Below are positions 50,655 to 59,732 of a DNA stretch of 64,000 bases, in pieces (position 1 is the first letter of the stretch; each line of letters begins with the position of its first letter). A program made the position numbers and the translations under genes. The notes below the pieces were generated by a model, which worked only from the letters and a program-made list of their open reading frames with translations, did no database searches and was not told the DNA's origin. Origin of the DNA: Taibaiella chishuiensis (GTDB lineage Bacteria > Bacteroidota > Bacteroidia > Chitinophagales > Chitinophagaceae); NCBI RefSeq assembly GCF_003014535.1, contig NZ_PYGD01000001.1, positions 558,001-622,000 on the forward strand. The letters run 5' to 3'.

Positions 50655-52046
50655 ATGAAAAGAAAATCGGTTTTTACCTTTTTACTCGCCCTGATCAGTA
50701 CTGCTGTATGGGCACAGACAACGCCCAAGATAGCCCTGAAATACTCCAGGCTGTTTGCCACTTACGAGTTTGTAAAAAAACTGTCGGGCAATTACCCCGA
50801 GACGATTTATAAAGAAATCTTCAATAAATCGAAATACCATACAGCAGCTTACCAGCAGTTGATCGCGCAGCTGGACGCACTGAATCTGTATTATGAATTT
50901 TCCTACCCCGGTTATCCGGTTGCGCAGAAATTGTCGGTAGGCACTACATCGATCATACAACGTAACCTTATTTACAGTACCTCGCTGAATGAGTTTAAGA
51001 AAAATACTTTCGGCCTGATACCCGCAGGCGACCTGTTCCAATTTGCCGGTATCCTGGAAAAGTTTGAACCGGTATACGACAGCCTGGTATACCTGCCGAA
51101 TAAAGATAAATTTGACCGCAAATTTGAAGCGCTCGAGGCGTTTGTGCACAAAGTGCCGCTGGGCCAGTATTTTCAGAATGGTATTATTTTATACAATGCG
51201 CCCTGGGACTATTCCATACCCATCGATATCGCGGTTATACCCAGTATAGATGAGGATGGGTTTACCGGCACCGCTTTTTTCAACAATATCATTACCGAGG
51301 TGCCGCTTAACTTTAATGATAACGATGCCCTGTTCAGTGTATTGATGCACGAGATCTATCATACCCTTTATAATGAACAATCGCTGGCTTTTAAAAACGA
51401 GCTCAACGGATACTTTTACAGCAATGCTTCGCCCAACAGTCAATACGCCAACCTGCTGCTCAACGAAGCGCTGGCTACTGCAATGGGCAACGGCTACGTG
51501 TTTGAGCAGATCAATGGCAAGCCGGACCCCGAACCCTGGTACAATGTAAAGTATATCGCGGAGATGAGCCGCAGGATGTACCCGCTGGTAAAGCAATACC
51601 TGGCTGCTAAAAAGCCTATGGATAAACAATTCGTGGACGAATATATCCGGCTTTACGATCAAAACTTCAGTGCCTGGACCACGGAGCCCGCACATCTTTT
51701 CACTTACCGGAATGTATTGACCGGTGATGAAAACGATTTTAAATTTTTGCGTAAACAATACCGCAGGGCCAACTATTATGAAAATGAAACCGGCGTTACG
51801 CCGGCTGCTTTACAGCGCCAGTCGCAGTCGGCGGTGACTAAAGTCGTTATTATTTCGGCGAATAATAAACAACAACTGAAATGGGTGCAGGAGACCTATC
51901 CCGAATTAAAAACCTGGAAGTACAACCCGGCACAGGAGTTTATGTATACCGTATTGCTTAAAGACCGGACAAAATTATTCGTGGTGAATAAGCTGAAATC
52001 CACGACAGAAGCCATCTTTACTAAAAACCTGCCTGCAACAAAATAG
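50655..52046 (+). CDS. Exported putative zinc metallopeptidase
   Basis: A 463-residue protein. A signal peptide (VFTFLLALISTAVWA-QT) is followed by about 220 residues and then MHEIYHTLYNE, an HExxH zinc motif, with a candidate third ligand in LLNEALATAMGNGYV (Glu, about 50 residues on). That layout is the gluzincin type. No family name can be given. It lies 53 bp downstream of the LOG gene. Confidence 0.65.
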   Translation: MKRKSVFTFLLALISTAVWAQTTPKIALKYSRLFATYEFVKKLSGNYPETIYKEIFNKSKYHTAAYQQLIAQLDALNLYYEFSYPGYPVAQKLSVGTTSIIQRNLIYSTSLNEFKKNTFGLIPAGDLFQFAGILEKFEPVYDSLVYLPNKDKFDRKFEALEAFVHKVPLGQYFQNGIILYNAPWDYSIPIDIAVIPSIDEDGFTGTAFFNNIITEVPLNFNDNDALFSVLMHEIYHTLYNEQSLAFKNELNGYFYSNASPNSQYANLLLNEALATAMGNGYVFEQINGKPDPEPWYNVKYIAEMSRRMYPLVKQYLAAKKPMDKQFVDEYIRLYDQNFSAWTTEPAHLFTYRNVLTGDENDFKFLRKQYRRANYYENETGVTPAALQRQSQSAVTKVVIISANNKQQLKWVQETYPELKTWKYNPAQEFMYTVLLKDRTKLFVVNKLKSTTEAIFTKNLPATK

Positions 52047-52090
52047 TTATTGCCCACAGGCACTCCAATTTAAACCGAATACCCTAAGTA

Positions 52091-52921
52091 TTGAAATACA
52101 TCGTTCCCTTTATAATCCTGCTGCTGGCCGGCAGCACCATTTATGCCCGGTCCGGTGCGTCAACCGATGACCGGCAGCAAACTATTGTTCATCAATACCT
52201 GGAAAACGGCGCCTATAAATACCACTACACCTTACCCGGCTGGGACGACTGTATCAATAAAGCATTACAGCAGGATTCGACCATGGCCCTGCTCTGGCAG
52301 CTGAAAGCGCTTCCCTACTGGAAAACGAAGAAGTATGAACTGGCGGTGGCCTGTTATGATAAAGCAGTGTTGTACGACCGGCGCAATTACCTTTCAAGGC
52401 GCGGCTTTCTGAAATGCATTTTTCAAAAAAACTACCGGTCGGCTTTGGCAGACCTGGAAGCGGCGGAGCAGGAATTTGGCATCGAATACCAGAACGATCA
52501 TTCCTGCCGCTTCTATATGGCGCTTTGCCACCTGCAATTGGGCCATTACCAGCAGGCGGAAAACTTGTTGAAAACCGATTTCGATAAAACCACCGCAACC
52601 CGCGGTGAAAGCTGGATCCCTTTCCTGGAGCTGTTTTATATGGGTATTATCCAATATGAACAGCGGGATTATAAAAGTGCAATACACTACCTGGATAAGG
52701 CCATAGCCCAATACCCGCAGTTTTCGGATGCTGGTTATTACAAAGGCCTTTGTTACCTGCAAAACGGGGATACCGCACAGGCAAAGGTTTTAATGTTGGC
52801 CGCAAAAGCGGATCATAAAAAGGGATACAGCATCAACGAAGACGATTCGTTTTACGAAACCTATCCCTACCAGGTAAACTGGCATATGGCCAAATGGACC
52901 ATACCCGGTTATACCGAATGA
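52091..52921 (+). CDS. Exported TPR protein
   Basis: A 276-residue protein that begins with TTG at 52091. The signal peptide is MKYIVPFIILLLAGSTIYA-RS. Several tetratricopeptide repeats follow, seen as AVACYDKAVLYDRRNY, RFYMALCHLQLGHYQQAENLL, AIHYLDKAIAQYPQFSDAGYY and KGLCYLQNGDTAQAKVLM. TPR proteins mediate protein contacts. The 3' end overlaps the convergent MFS gene by 13 bp. Confidence 0.78.
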   Translation: MKYIVPFIILLLAGSTIYARSGASTDDRQQTIVHQYLENGAYKYHYTLPGWDDCINKALQQDSTMALLWQLKALPYWKTKKYELAVACYDKAVLYDRRNYLSRRGFLKCIFQKNYRSALADLEAAEQEFGIEYQNDHSCRFYMALCHLQLGHYQQAENLLKTDFDKTTATRGESWIPFLELFYMGIIQYEQRDYKSAIHYLDKAIAQYPQFSDAGYYKGLCYLQNGDTAQAKVLMLAAKADHKKGYSINEDDSFYETYPYQVNWHMAKWTIPGYTE

Positions 52922-54132
52922 TCCGGAACGGGTTCGGGTTGTTCCTCCGTTTTTGCAACGCGTTTCCTTCCGGAATACAACAAGTGAAATATTAATGCCA
53001 ATACGGTAAAACAGCCGCCCAGTACGGATACACCGATCCATTGCGCCTTGTGCCAGGCCAGGCTGCCGAGGAATGTACCCGTGGCCCCTCCTATAAAATA
53101 GGTAACCATATAAACCGTGTTGAGCCGGTTGCGGGCTTCGGGATAAAGTGCGAAAATGATAGTCTGATTGGTAATGTGCGTGGCCTGCAGACCCAGGTCC
53201 AGCAAGAGTATACCCAATACCAGGCCGGCGATGCTGGCGCCCGAAAACCCGAATACGACCCAGGACAGGATCATCAGGGAGATGGTGATGAGGATAATTT
53301 TATTGGGTACGATACGATTGCTCAGGCGGCCGGCCAATGACGCGGCTATAGCTCCGCCTGCCCCTACAAGACCAAATGCCCCGGCCACGTCGCTGCCTTT
53401 AAAAAACGGCGGTCCTTCCATCAAAAAAACGAGGGTAGTCCAGAAAGCGCTGAAACTCGCAAAGCCCAATGCACCGCGTATTGCAGCCAGTCTTAACTGG
53501 GGTGTGCTTTTGGTATAATGGATCAGCGACTTCATCAGGTTGCTATAGCTACCCTTGTAATGGATCTGCAACTCGGGCAGGAACCGCCACAGGGCAATAC
53601 CATTCAACAGCATGATGCCAGCTGCGATATAATACATTTCGCGCCAGCCCAGGTGTTGGCCGATGTAACCACTGATGGTACGCGAACAGAGAATACCGAT
53701 CAATAAGCCGCTCATAACCGTGCCGATCGCTTTGCCCCTTTGCTGGTCGGTAGCCAGCTGGGCAGCCATAGGTACAAAAAGTTGCGGTACTACCGAGGTA
53801 AAACCGATAAGAAAGGAAACACCAATAAGCGCGTAGATATTACGGAACAAGGCCATAGCCAGCAGCGACAGGATAATAAATACAAAGTCGACGAGGATCA
53901 GTTTTTTGCGTTGCAGCATATCGCCCAGCGGTACGATAAAGAGCAGGCCGGCAGCATAACCGATCTGGGTCATGGTAGCAATACTGCTCACGGTTGTTTC
54001 CGTAACTTTAAACTCTGCTGCAATTTTACCCAGCATAGGCTGGCAGTAATAGATATTGGCCACTACCAACCCGGCACTTATCGTCATCAGCCATAAATTA
54101 AAACGGCTCAATACCGGCGTCGCATTTTCCAT
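52909..54132 (-). CDS. MFS transporter (drug/sugar efflux type)
   Basis: A 407-residue protein with twelve predicted hydrophobic segments. YYCQPMLGKIAAEFKV near the start, GYAAGLLFIVPLGDMLQRKKLIL (motif A-like) and GLIGILCSRTISGYIGQHLGWR-type segments point to the YdhP/SotB group. The substrate is unknown. The C-terminal Arg/Lys tail is cytoplasmic. Confidence 0.85.
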   Translation of the reverse strand: MENATPVLSRFNLWLMTISAGLVVANIYYCQPMLGKIAAEFKVTETTVSSIATMTQIGYAAGLLFIVPLGDMLQRKKLILVDFVFIILSLLAMALFRNIYALIGVSFLIGFTSVVPQLFVPMAAQLATDQQRGKAIGTVMSGLLIGILCSRTISGYIGQHLGWREMYYIAAGIMLLNGIALWRFLPELQIHYKGSYSNLMKSLIHYTKSTPQLRLAAIRGALGFASFSAFWTTLVFLMEGPPFFKGSDVAGAFGLVGAGGAIAASLAGRLSNRIVPNKIILITISLMILSWVVFGFSGASIAGLVLGILLLDLGLQATHITNQTIIFALYPEARNRLNTVYMVTYFIGGATGTFLGSLAWHKAQWIGVSVLGGCFTVLALIFHLLYSGRKRVAKTEEQPEPVPDHSV

Positions 54133-54223
54133 AGATCGATCATTTTTCGGCTTAGGGGCTGCAAATTACGTTGTTCCGGGCTGGCAACAGCAAAGCAAAT
54201 TATAATATTGACATAAGTCCAGC

Positions 54224-54958
54224 TTATGCCTGTGCGCCGAGCGGCTGGTATTCCGACCATTGCAGCGCTTGCGGTAAAATAGTCCGGCTGCATTCGATAT
54301 GGATCACCCTTCTTTTAAAGGATGCCTGGCTGCGGCCGGAGGCGTGCAACAGCAAGGGTTTCATGATCATTACCGCGGCCCGTTCTACCTTACATAAAGT
54401 TTCTGTTTCCTCCTGCCAGTTAATGGTTTCGGGCCGGTATATGCCTTTACGGTGCGAGCCGGCAATTACTTTCAGGGCGCCGTTGCTCTCGTCGGTATGA
54501 TCCAGGTGTACCCGCAATGTAAAATTATCTTCAAGCAAAGCTACCGGGGGCTGAACGGCTACCTGGGCGGGTTTCAGGGTCCAGGGACCATAACCCGGAA
54601 GCTCCGCTTTCCGGTCTACGGAGATCATCAGGTCCTGGTGATACGGAACAAACCAGTTAGAGTTTTCCGGTTTGTCGAAGTAAATTGATTTGACGATAAA
54701 ATAATCCATTCCGAAAACCCCTTGCACCAATGCTTTCAACTTAGCGGTTAAAACAAGCGGCGCCAGTTGCGGTAGCGATGTAAATAAATGCCGGATGGCG
54801 AAGAGGTCTTTGCTTGCCTGAACGCCTTGCCCTTCCTGGTTTGCAAGCGCTATCTCCCGGATTATGGCTTCAATTTCGTTATTGGAAAAAAGGGGTTCTG
54901 TAATGGCAAAGCCATCGCGGGCAACCTGTTCTTTTATGGTTTCGTACTTATTGTTCAT
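54224..54958 (-). CDS. Phytanoyl-CoA dioxygenase (PhyH) family protein
   Basis: A 244-residue non-haem Fe(II)/2-oxoglutarate oxygenase. YHQDLMISV provides HxD and HIECS/LHASGRSQASFKRR the distal His and the Arg that binds 2-oxoglutarate. ITEPLFSNNEIEAIIREI is the usual start of the fold. The substrate is unknown. It lies next to a small membrane protein gene. Confidence 0.8.
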   Translation of the reverse strand: MNNKYETIKEQVARDGFAITEPLFSNNEIEAIIREIALANQEGQGVQASKDLFAIRHLFTSLPQLAPLVLTAKLKALVQGVFGMDYFIVKSIYFDKPENSNWFVPYHQDLMISVDRKAELPGYGPWTLKPAQVAVQPPVALLEDNFTLRVHLDHTDESNGALKVIAGSHRKGIYRPETINWQEETETLCKVERAAVMIMKPLLLHASGRSQASFKRRVIHIECSRTILPQALQWSEYQPLGAQA

Positions 54959-54969
54959 AACAGGACTAC

Positions 54970-55473
54970 TTACAAAATTTCTGCTTCCAGCAAGGCTTTG
55001 AGCAGGTTTTTAGATTTACGGCTTTCGTATTTGAAGCCTGCAGTGGCCATTACATAAGCAGCTACAAGCATAAATAAGCATATGGGTAACATGGGAAACG
55101 GTACCGCGGCATTGGCCGTGTTATAAAATCCTGTTGCGGCCAGTATGGCGGATAGACCGATAGCGCCCATCCAGATACAGCAAAAAATAAGTACGCCCGT
55201 GTGCATACGCATCCGGATGTCGAGCTCGGTACCGGGGTAGCCGCTTAGTGTACCCGTTATAACCGGAGCAAAAGAGTTGCGGTACCCGATGATCCGGGTT
55301 ATTTTGAAATCCGTACCGGAAACCGTACCCCGGAAAGGCCTGTTAGGGTCTGAGGAGAAAGCAGACGAACGGCCGCTCCCGAAGGTAACAACGGCTTTTT
55401 CCAGTTTATCGGCTGCCGCTTCGGGGCTAAGCCTGCTGCGCAGCACAAAATTCTCGTAGGGTGAAAATTTCAT
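54970..55473 (-). CDS. Membrane protein, unknown function
   Basis: A 167-residue protein with a soluble N-terminal part (FSPYENFVLRSRLSPEAAADKLEKAV) and two transmembrane segments (VLIFCCIWMGAIGLSAILAATGF and FPMLPICLFMLVAAYVMATAGF). It resembles small Bacteroidota proteins of this layout without a named function. It lies 11 bp from the PhyH gene. Confidence 0.6.
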   Translation of the reverse strand: MKFSPYENFVLRSRLSPEAAADKLEKAVVTFGSGRSSAFSSDPNRPFRGTVSGTDFKITRIIGYRNSFAPVITGTLSGYPGTELDIRMRMHTGVLIFCCIWMGAIGLSAILAATGFYNTANAAVPFPMLPICLFMLVAAYVMATAGFKYESRKSKNLLKALLEAEIL

Positions 55474-55493
55474 GATTGTTCTTTATAAGGTAT

Positions 55494-56204
55494 TTAGGGT
55501 GCAGGTTGTACATCCAGGAAGTAAAACCCGGTATGCCAGGCGGCATCGGCCTCATCGGCGGCTTTGTATTTTTTATAAACGGTTTCGCCTTTATGTACAG
55601 CAATCGGTTCGCTGAAAAAGGGTGCATCGATCACTACGGTATGGTACTCGCCGTTTTCGCCGCAGGGATCTACACCCGGTGGCAGATCGTTAAGCAAGCC
55701 GCGGTTTATAAAACGTCCCAGGAATTCTTTGCCCAGGAACTTGTCATGCACACAAATGATCATCGCTTTGATACCGCTGTCTTCTACAGCCGCTACGAGT
55801 TCGGCGGTATTGCGCTTCCAGAGCGGGAAAATGGCATTTGCACCGGCCTGTGCCAGCTGGCTTTCGCGGTAGGTCCTGAGGTCTTCGAGAAAAATATCGC
55901 CGAAGGCGAAGGTGTTGATACCAACGGCCTGCAGGTCGCTTACGGCTGTCTGCATGATCGTGTTGTAGGATGCCATATCTGCGTTTTCGGGTAGCCGTAC
56001 CTGTTTTAATGGCAATTGCATGCGTTGTGCCTGGCATTCGAGCAAGGCGGCGGGTGTGCCATGCATACTTACCCTGTTGTATCCTTCCGAAAGACTGGTC
56101 AGTAACGTTTTTACGCGGTAGCCGGGGCTGTGCTGCAATTGGTAAAAGGCCATAGCGGCATCTTTACCGCTGCTCCAGTTAAGGGCGATGTCCTGCATAG
56201 GCAT
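55494..56204 (-). CDS. Dph6-like ATP-pyrophosphatase (diphthine-ammonia ligase family)
   Basis: A 236-residue protein from the ATG at 56204 (MPMQDIALNWSSGKDAAMAF); the SSGKDA PP-loop sits directly at the N-terminus as in the MJ0570/Dph6 family. A longer frame to 56261 is rejected. In eukaryotes the family amidates diphthine. Bacteria lack diphthamide, so the bacterial reaction is unknown. A GDIFLEDLRTYRESQL segment is typical of the family. Confidence 0.78.
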   Translation of the reverse strand: MPMQDIALNWSSGKDAAMAFYQLQHSPGYRVKTLLTSLSEGYNRVSMHGTPAALLECQAQRMQLPLKQVRLPENADMASYNTIMQTAVSDLQAVGINTFAFGDIFLEDLRTYRESQLAQAGANAIFPLWKRNTAELVAAVEDSGIKAMIICVHDKFLGKEFLGRFINRGLLNDLPPGVDPCGENGEYHTVVIDAPFFSEPIAVHKGETVYKKYKAADEADAAWHTGFYFLDVQPAP

Positions 56205-56278
56205 GGTATTAAAAAAAAGTAAGCCGGTTAAGGCGCAGCAAATGTATTGGCTTTGTTGCAAACAATGCAGGCGGGCGG

Positions 56279-58132
56279 TTAATAAATATCGCCGGTAACA
56301 TCGCTGTTCAGTTCCACAATGTCGGGTTTGCTTACATAACTGCTGTTGTACCGGAACTGCAGGTTTACGGCCAGGCTGATCTTGAAACGGTTGTCGCCCG
56401 GCAGCCTGCGGGGCAGGAAGATGCCTCTCAGTTCAAAAGTACCGAATTCAAGGTTTTCGTTGCGGACCCGGATACCGCCGCCCAGCCCGGCAAACAGCCC
56501 GTATTCGTCGGTGCCCGTCTTGCTGTTGGACAACCAGGTAAGATCGCCGGCAGCAAAGGGCGCCAGGCGGAAACCAAAATATTTTTGCTCGAGGAAGATA
56601 AAGGTTTCGCTACGCAAAGCCAGGCGCGTATTGCCCGAGGCAAGATCGGAATCGAAATTGCGGATGCCCAGCGAGTTATTGATGCGCAGCGGGTTGAGCG
56701 CAACCCGGTTGACGATAGAGGAATAACTGCCCCTGAAATACTGGCGTACCCTGGCATTGCCGATATGCATGATCCTGCTGAAAATGCTGGCGCCAGCTAT
56801 GATGCCCACATCCTCCAGCGAACCGTTATGCAGGAATGCGCCCGAACGAACAAACATACCTGCGATATCGCTCTTATTGGAAATCCAATACCGGTACAGG
56901 TCTACACCGGCATAGGGTCGCGACAGGTCGAGCTGTTTGTACCAGCCTGCTGTAAGCGAAACATTGAAACCGGCCGGCACGTCTTCCGTAATACCGAAAC
57001 CATAGATATACCTTGTTTTGTAATAATACTGGCGGAACAAGGTAAGGCTGGCCAGTATACCCTGCCGCGAATTAAAACGCTGGTCGTACTTGGTAGCCTC
57101 TACCTGGTAAGGCGTTTCGAAAAAGTGGTAATTGAAGTAGCGCATGGCCACGAACTTTTTGACGTGGAGCACATGATCGTTCAGGTATTTGCGGGCGCCG
57201 AGGTTATAACCGCCCCAGGCATCGACCATACCATATTCGTAACGGTAAAAGTCGCCGCCGTAAAAATTGGGATAACGGTTGAGCGACCGGGCCTTACCTA
57301 CCGACAAGCCGCCTGCAAAACGCTTGTACTGCGATACCAGCGGCCGGGTAAAATCCAGCAGGAAAGATTCTTCATCCTCCCTGCGGTCGTAGATATTATT
57401 GGATATCTTGCCGAAGTTTAAAGCGCCGTTTACAAAGGATCCGCCGATATTGTTATAGGCATAACCCGCTTCGAAACCGAAGCCCGGGTCGCGACGCGTA
57501 TCGTGCAACATGGCGAAAGAAAGGCGCTGGCCCGTACCGCTGAAGTTGATATTGGTAAGGCCGAACTGTTGCCGGGAGGGGCCTAAGCCGCCGATAGAAG
57601 GCGAGTAGGCAAAAAGGTCCTTGGTTACGATGATAATATCAACCGAATCTTTACCGCTCGAAGAGGAATCTACCAGGATACGGCTATCCTGGATAAAGCC
57701 GATGGTACGGAAAAAACGTTCGTTATCGGCAGCCAGGTAAGGATTGAAGGGTTCGCCTTCTTTAAGGTACACATTGCGCAGGATCGTCTTGTCCCGCGAT
57801 TTTACGTGTACGGCGTTGAGCATACGCGTACCGAAGTAGATAATATTATTGGAAGAGTCGGAAATACTCCGTTCAAAACCCAGCTGTTCCGTTTTTATAT
57901 GACGGATGATCTTGCCTTCGTAAGGTAACAGGGTTTTTGTATTCAGCACCGTTACGCTTTCGCGCCGGCCCGAGGTATCGCGTCCGAAACTGGTTTTTAA
58001 ACCATAAAATAGTTTCCCCAGGAAGGTACGTTTCGGAGCAGTACTGTCCTGTTGTGCATATAACCTGCAGGGACACGAAAAGGTGAACCCCGCAAGCAGC
58101 AGGCACATGAGATATATGTTCCGGGCTGGCAT
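56279..58132 (-). CDS. Outer-membrane beta-barrel protein (BamA/TamA-like surface antigen)
   Basis: A 617-residue protein. A signal peptide (IYLMCLLLAGFTFSCPC) precedes a region that looks like POTRA-type repeats (KTLLPYEGKIIRHIKTEQLGF; KDSVDIIIVTKDLF) and a C-terminal barrel rich in alternating aromatic strands. The final segment (LAVNLQFRYNSSYVSKPDIVELNSDVTGDIY) extends past the barrel. It may assemble or export outer-membrane components. Confidence 0.7.
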   Translation of the reverse strand: MPARNIYLMCLLLAGFTFSCPCRLYAQQDSTAPKRTFLGKLFYGLKTSFGRDTSGRRESVTVLNTKTLLPYEGKIIRHIKTEQLGFERSISDSSNNIIYFGTRMLNAVHVKSRDKTILRNVYLKEGEPFNPYLAADNERFFRTIGFIQDSRILVDSSSSGKDSVDIIIVTKDLFAYSPSIGGLGPSRQQFGLTNINFSGTGQRLSFAMLHDTRRDPGFGFEAGYAYNNIGGSFVNGALNFGKISNNIYDRREDEESFLLDFTRPLVSQYKRFAGGLSVGKARSLNRYPNFYGGDFYRYEYGMVDAWGGYNLGARKYLNDHVLHVKKFVAMRYFNYHFFETPYQVEATKYDQRFNSRQGILASLTLFRQYYYKTRYIYGFGITEDVPAGFNVSLTAGWYKQLDLSRPYAGVDLYRYWISNKSDIAGMFVRSGAFLHNGSLEDVGIIAGASIFSRIMHIGNARVRQYFRGSYSSIVNRVALNPLRINNSLGIRNFDSDLASGNTRLALRSETFIFLEQKYFGFRLAPFAAGDLTWLSNSKTGTDEYGLFAGLGGGIRVRNENLEFGTFELRGIFLPRRLPGDNRFKISLAVNLQFRYNSSYVSKPDIVELNSDVTGDIY

Positions 58133-58229
58133 AGGTAAAGCAATTTAAGCAATGAGGCGTTAATAAAAGAGAAAAGTTATTTTTGCCTTCAGCGCCTTAT
58201 TGCGACGCCCTCATTACAAACCAAGAATT

Positions 58230-58934
58230 ATGCCAACTGCTGTTGTTACCGGCGCTACCAAAGGTATTGGAAGAGCCATTGCTGAAAAGCTGTTACAGGA
58301 AGGATTTGACCTGGCCGTATGCGCCCGTACCGATGCGGATCTGCAGGCCTGCAAAACATTATGGGCCCAGCAATATCCCGCTTGCCGGGTATGGACCCGG
58401 GCTACCGATATGCGCGATCAGCAAGAGGTTAAAGACTTCGCCGCAATGGTACTGGAAACCGGCTCTGCAATAAGTATACTGGTAAATAATGCGGGATTAT
58501 ATTTTCCGGGCAACCTGGCCACCGAACCCGAAGGGCAGCTGGAAGGCTTGCTCGCTACCAACCTGCTGAGCGCTTATCACCTTACCCGTGGCTTATTGCC
58601 GGTGATGAAAGCCCAAAAGTCCGGTCATATTTTCAACATGTGTTCGGTAGCATCGTTACAGGCTTATCCCAATGGCGGGGCCTACAGTATTACCAAGTAT
58701 GCCTTGCTGGGTTTTTCCGATAACCTGCGTTACGAGCTCAAAGACGAAGGCATCAAGGTAACGGCGATCAGCCCCGGTGCGGTATGGAGCAATAGCTGGA
58801 GCGGCAGCGGCGTACCGCCCGAAAGGATCATGAAAGCCGAAGATATAGCCGACCTGCTCTGGACCACCTATAACCTTTCGGCACAGGCTACGGTTGAGCA
58901 TATCGTATTGCGGCCGCAGCTGGGCGATCTTTAA
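58230..58934 (+). CDS. Short-chain dehydrogenase/reductase
   Basis: The ATG at 58230 (MPTAVVTGATKGIGRAIAEK) opens directly with the cofactor motif TGATKGIG; a TTG 30 bp upstream is rejected. The 234-residue protein has NNAG (residues about 88-91) and the catalytic YSITKYALLG with Ser at MCSVAS. The substrate is unknown. Its 3' end overlaps the convergent HAD gene by 4 bp. Confidence 0.88.
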   Translation: MPTAVVTGATKGIGRAIAEKLLQEGFDLAVCARTDADLQACKTLWAQQYPACRVWTRATDMRDQQEVKDFAAMVLETGSAISILVNNAGLYFPGNLATEPEGQLEGLLATNLLSAYHLTRGLLPVMKAQKSGHIFNMCSVASLQAYPNGGAYSITKYALLGFSDNLRYELKDEGIKVTAISPGAVWSNSWSGSGVPPERIMKAEDIADLLWTTYNLSAQATVEHIVLRPQLGDL

Positions 58935-59398
58935 ACAGGAGCTTGCAACAGCGACAAGGCTTTTAGGTAAGCGGCTTCATCCAGCCCGGTCATCAGGTTT
59001 GTCTTTACCCAACGGGCCTGCCCGTGTGCCGGCAGGTCGTGCAAGGAAGCATCGTCGTCGATAATCACAAACCACGGATCGTAAGCCGGGCTTTCCATCC
59101 ATTGTATAATTTCTGTCAGCCGGCTCAGGCCCGGCTGCAGCGGGTTACCGGTATTTATTTTAGAAAACCGGGTGATGTCCAATCCCCTGTTGCGCAACAA
59201 GGCAACCCAATCCTGTTCGCTATAACGGATACGGTGGGTGCTGGTGAGTACGATAGCCGCCTGTGTTGCGGAAAGCAGGAGGGACAGGTAATGTAATGCC
59301 GTTTTATCAAAGGCCATAAAACCATCGGCAGCCTGGGGTACAGGCCGCCAGGAAGGCGTGGTTACCAGCACACCGTCAATATCCAGCAGCAGGGTCAT
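58931..59398 (-). CDS. HAD phosphatase-like protein, HAD_SAK type
   Basis: A 155-residue protein. LLLDIDGVLV gives the DxDG motif and LTSTHR the second motif; WFVIIDDDASLHD gives the late acidic motif. The pattern matches small HAD proteins known from 'Swiss army knife' RNA-repair contexts. Here it stands alone, far from the repair island, so an RNA role is only an inference. Confidence 0.7.
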   Translation of the reverse strand: MTLLLDIDGVLVTTPSWRPVPQAADGFMAFDKTALHYLSLLLSATQAAIVLTSTHRIRYSEQDWVALLRNRGLDITRFSKINTGNPLQPGLSRLTEIIQWMESPAYDPWFVIIDDDASLHDLPAHGQARWVKTNLMTGLDEAAYLKALSLLQAPV

Positions 59399-59646
59399 GT
59401 AAAACGTGATTTTTTGCGCCCTTGTAACACCTACATATTAGGAGGGGACGTCACCTACAAATATACGCGGCAATTGCTGCATTTTCCTATAAAACCGCTT
59501 TGCTTCTATAACACGAAAGCCGCTGTACCAGGGGCTTTTATGCATAAATCATCTGCCGGCCGGTTGCGGTCCGTTATTTTGTAAAAGCCCGATAATCGCG
59601 CTGGCGGTAACATATTTATGTAGGAATATTCATCTTACGTGTTAGA

Positions 59647-59654
59647 TAAATTTG
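59647..59654 (+). promoter_or_regulatory. -7 box for the gliding-motility-type gene
   Basis: TAAATTTG, a match to TAnnTTTG about 80 bp upstream of the ATG at 59733. Confidence 0.45.
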
Positions 59655-59732
59655 ATGTCTTACAACCAAATACAGCAATGTACCTCATCACCGGTAACAT
59701 TCTTTTTTGTAAACCATCATATTAAATGTAAC

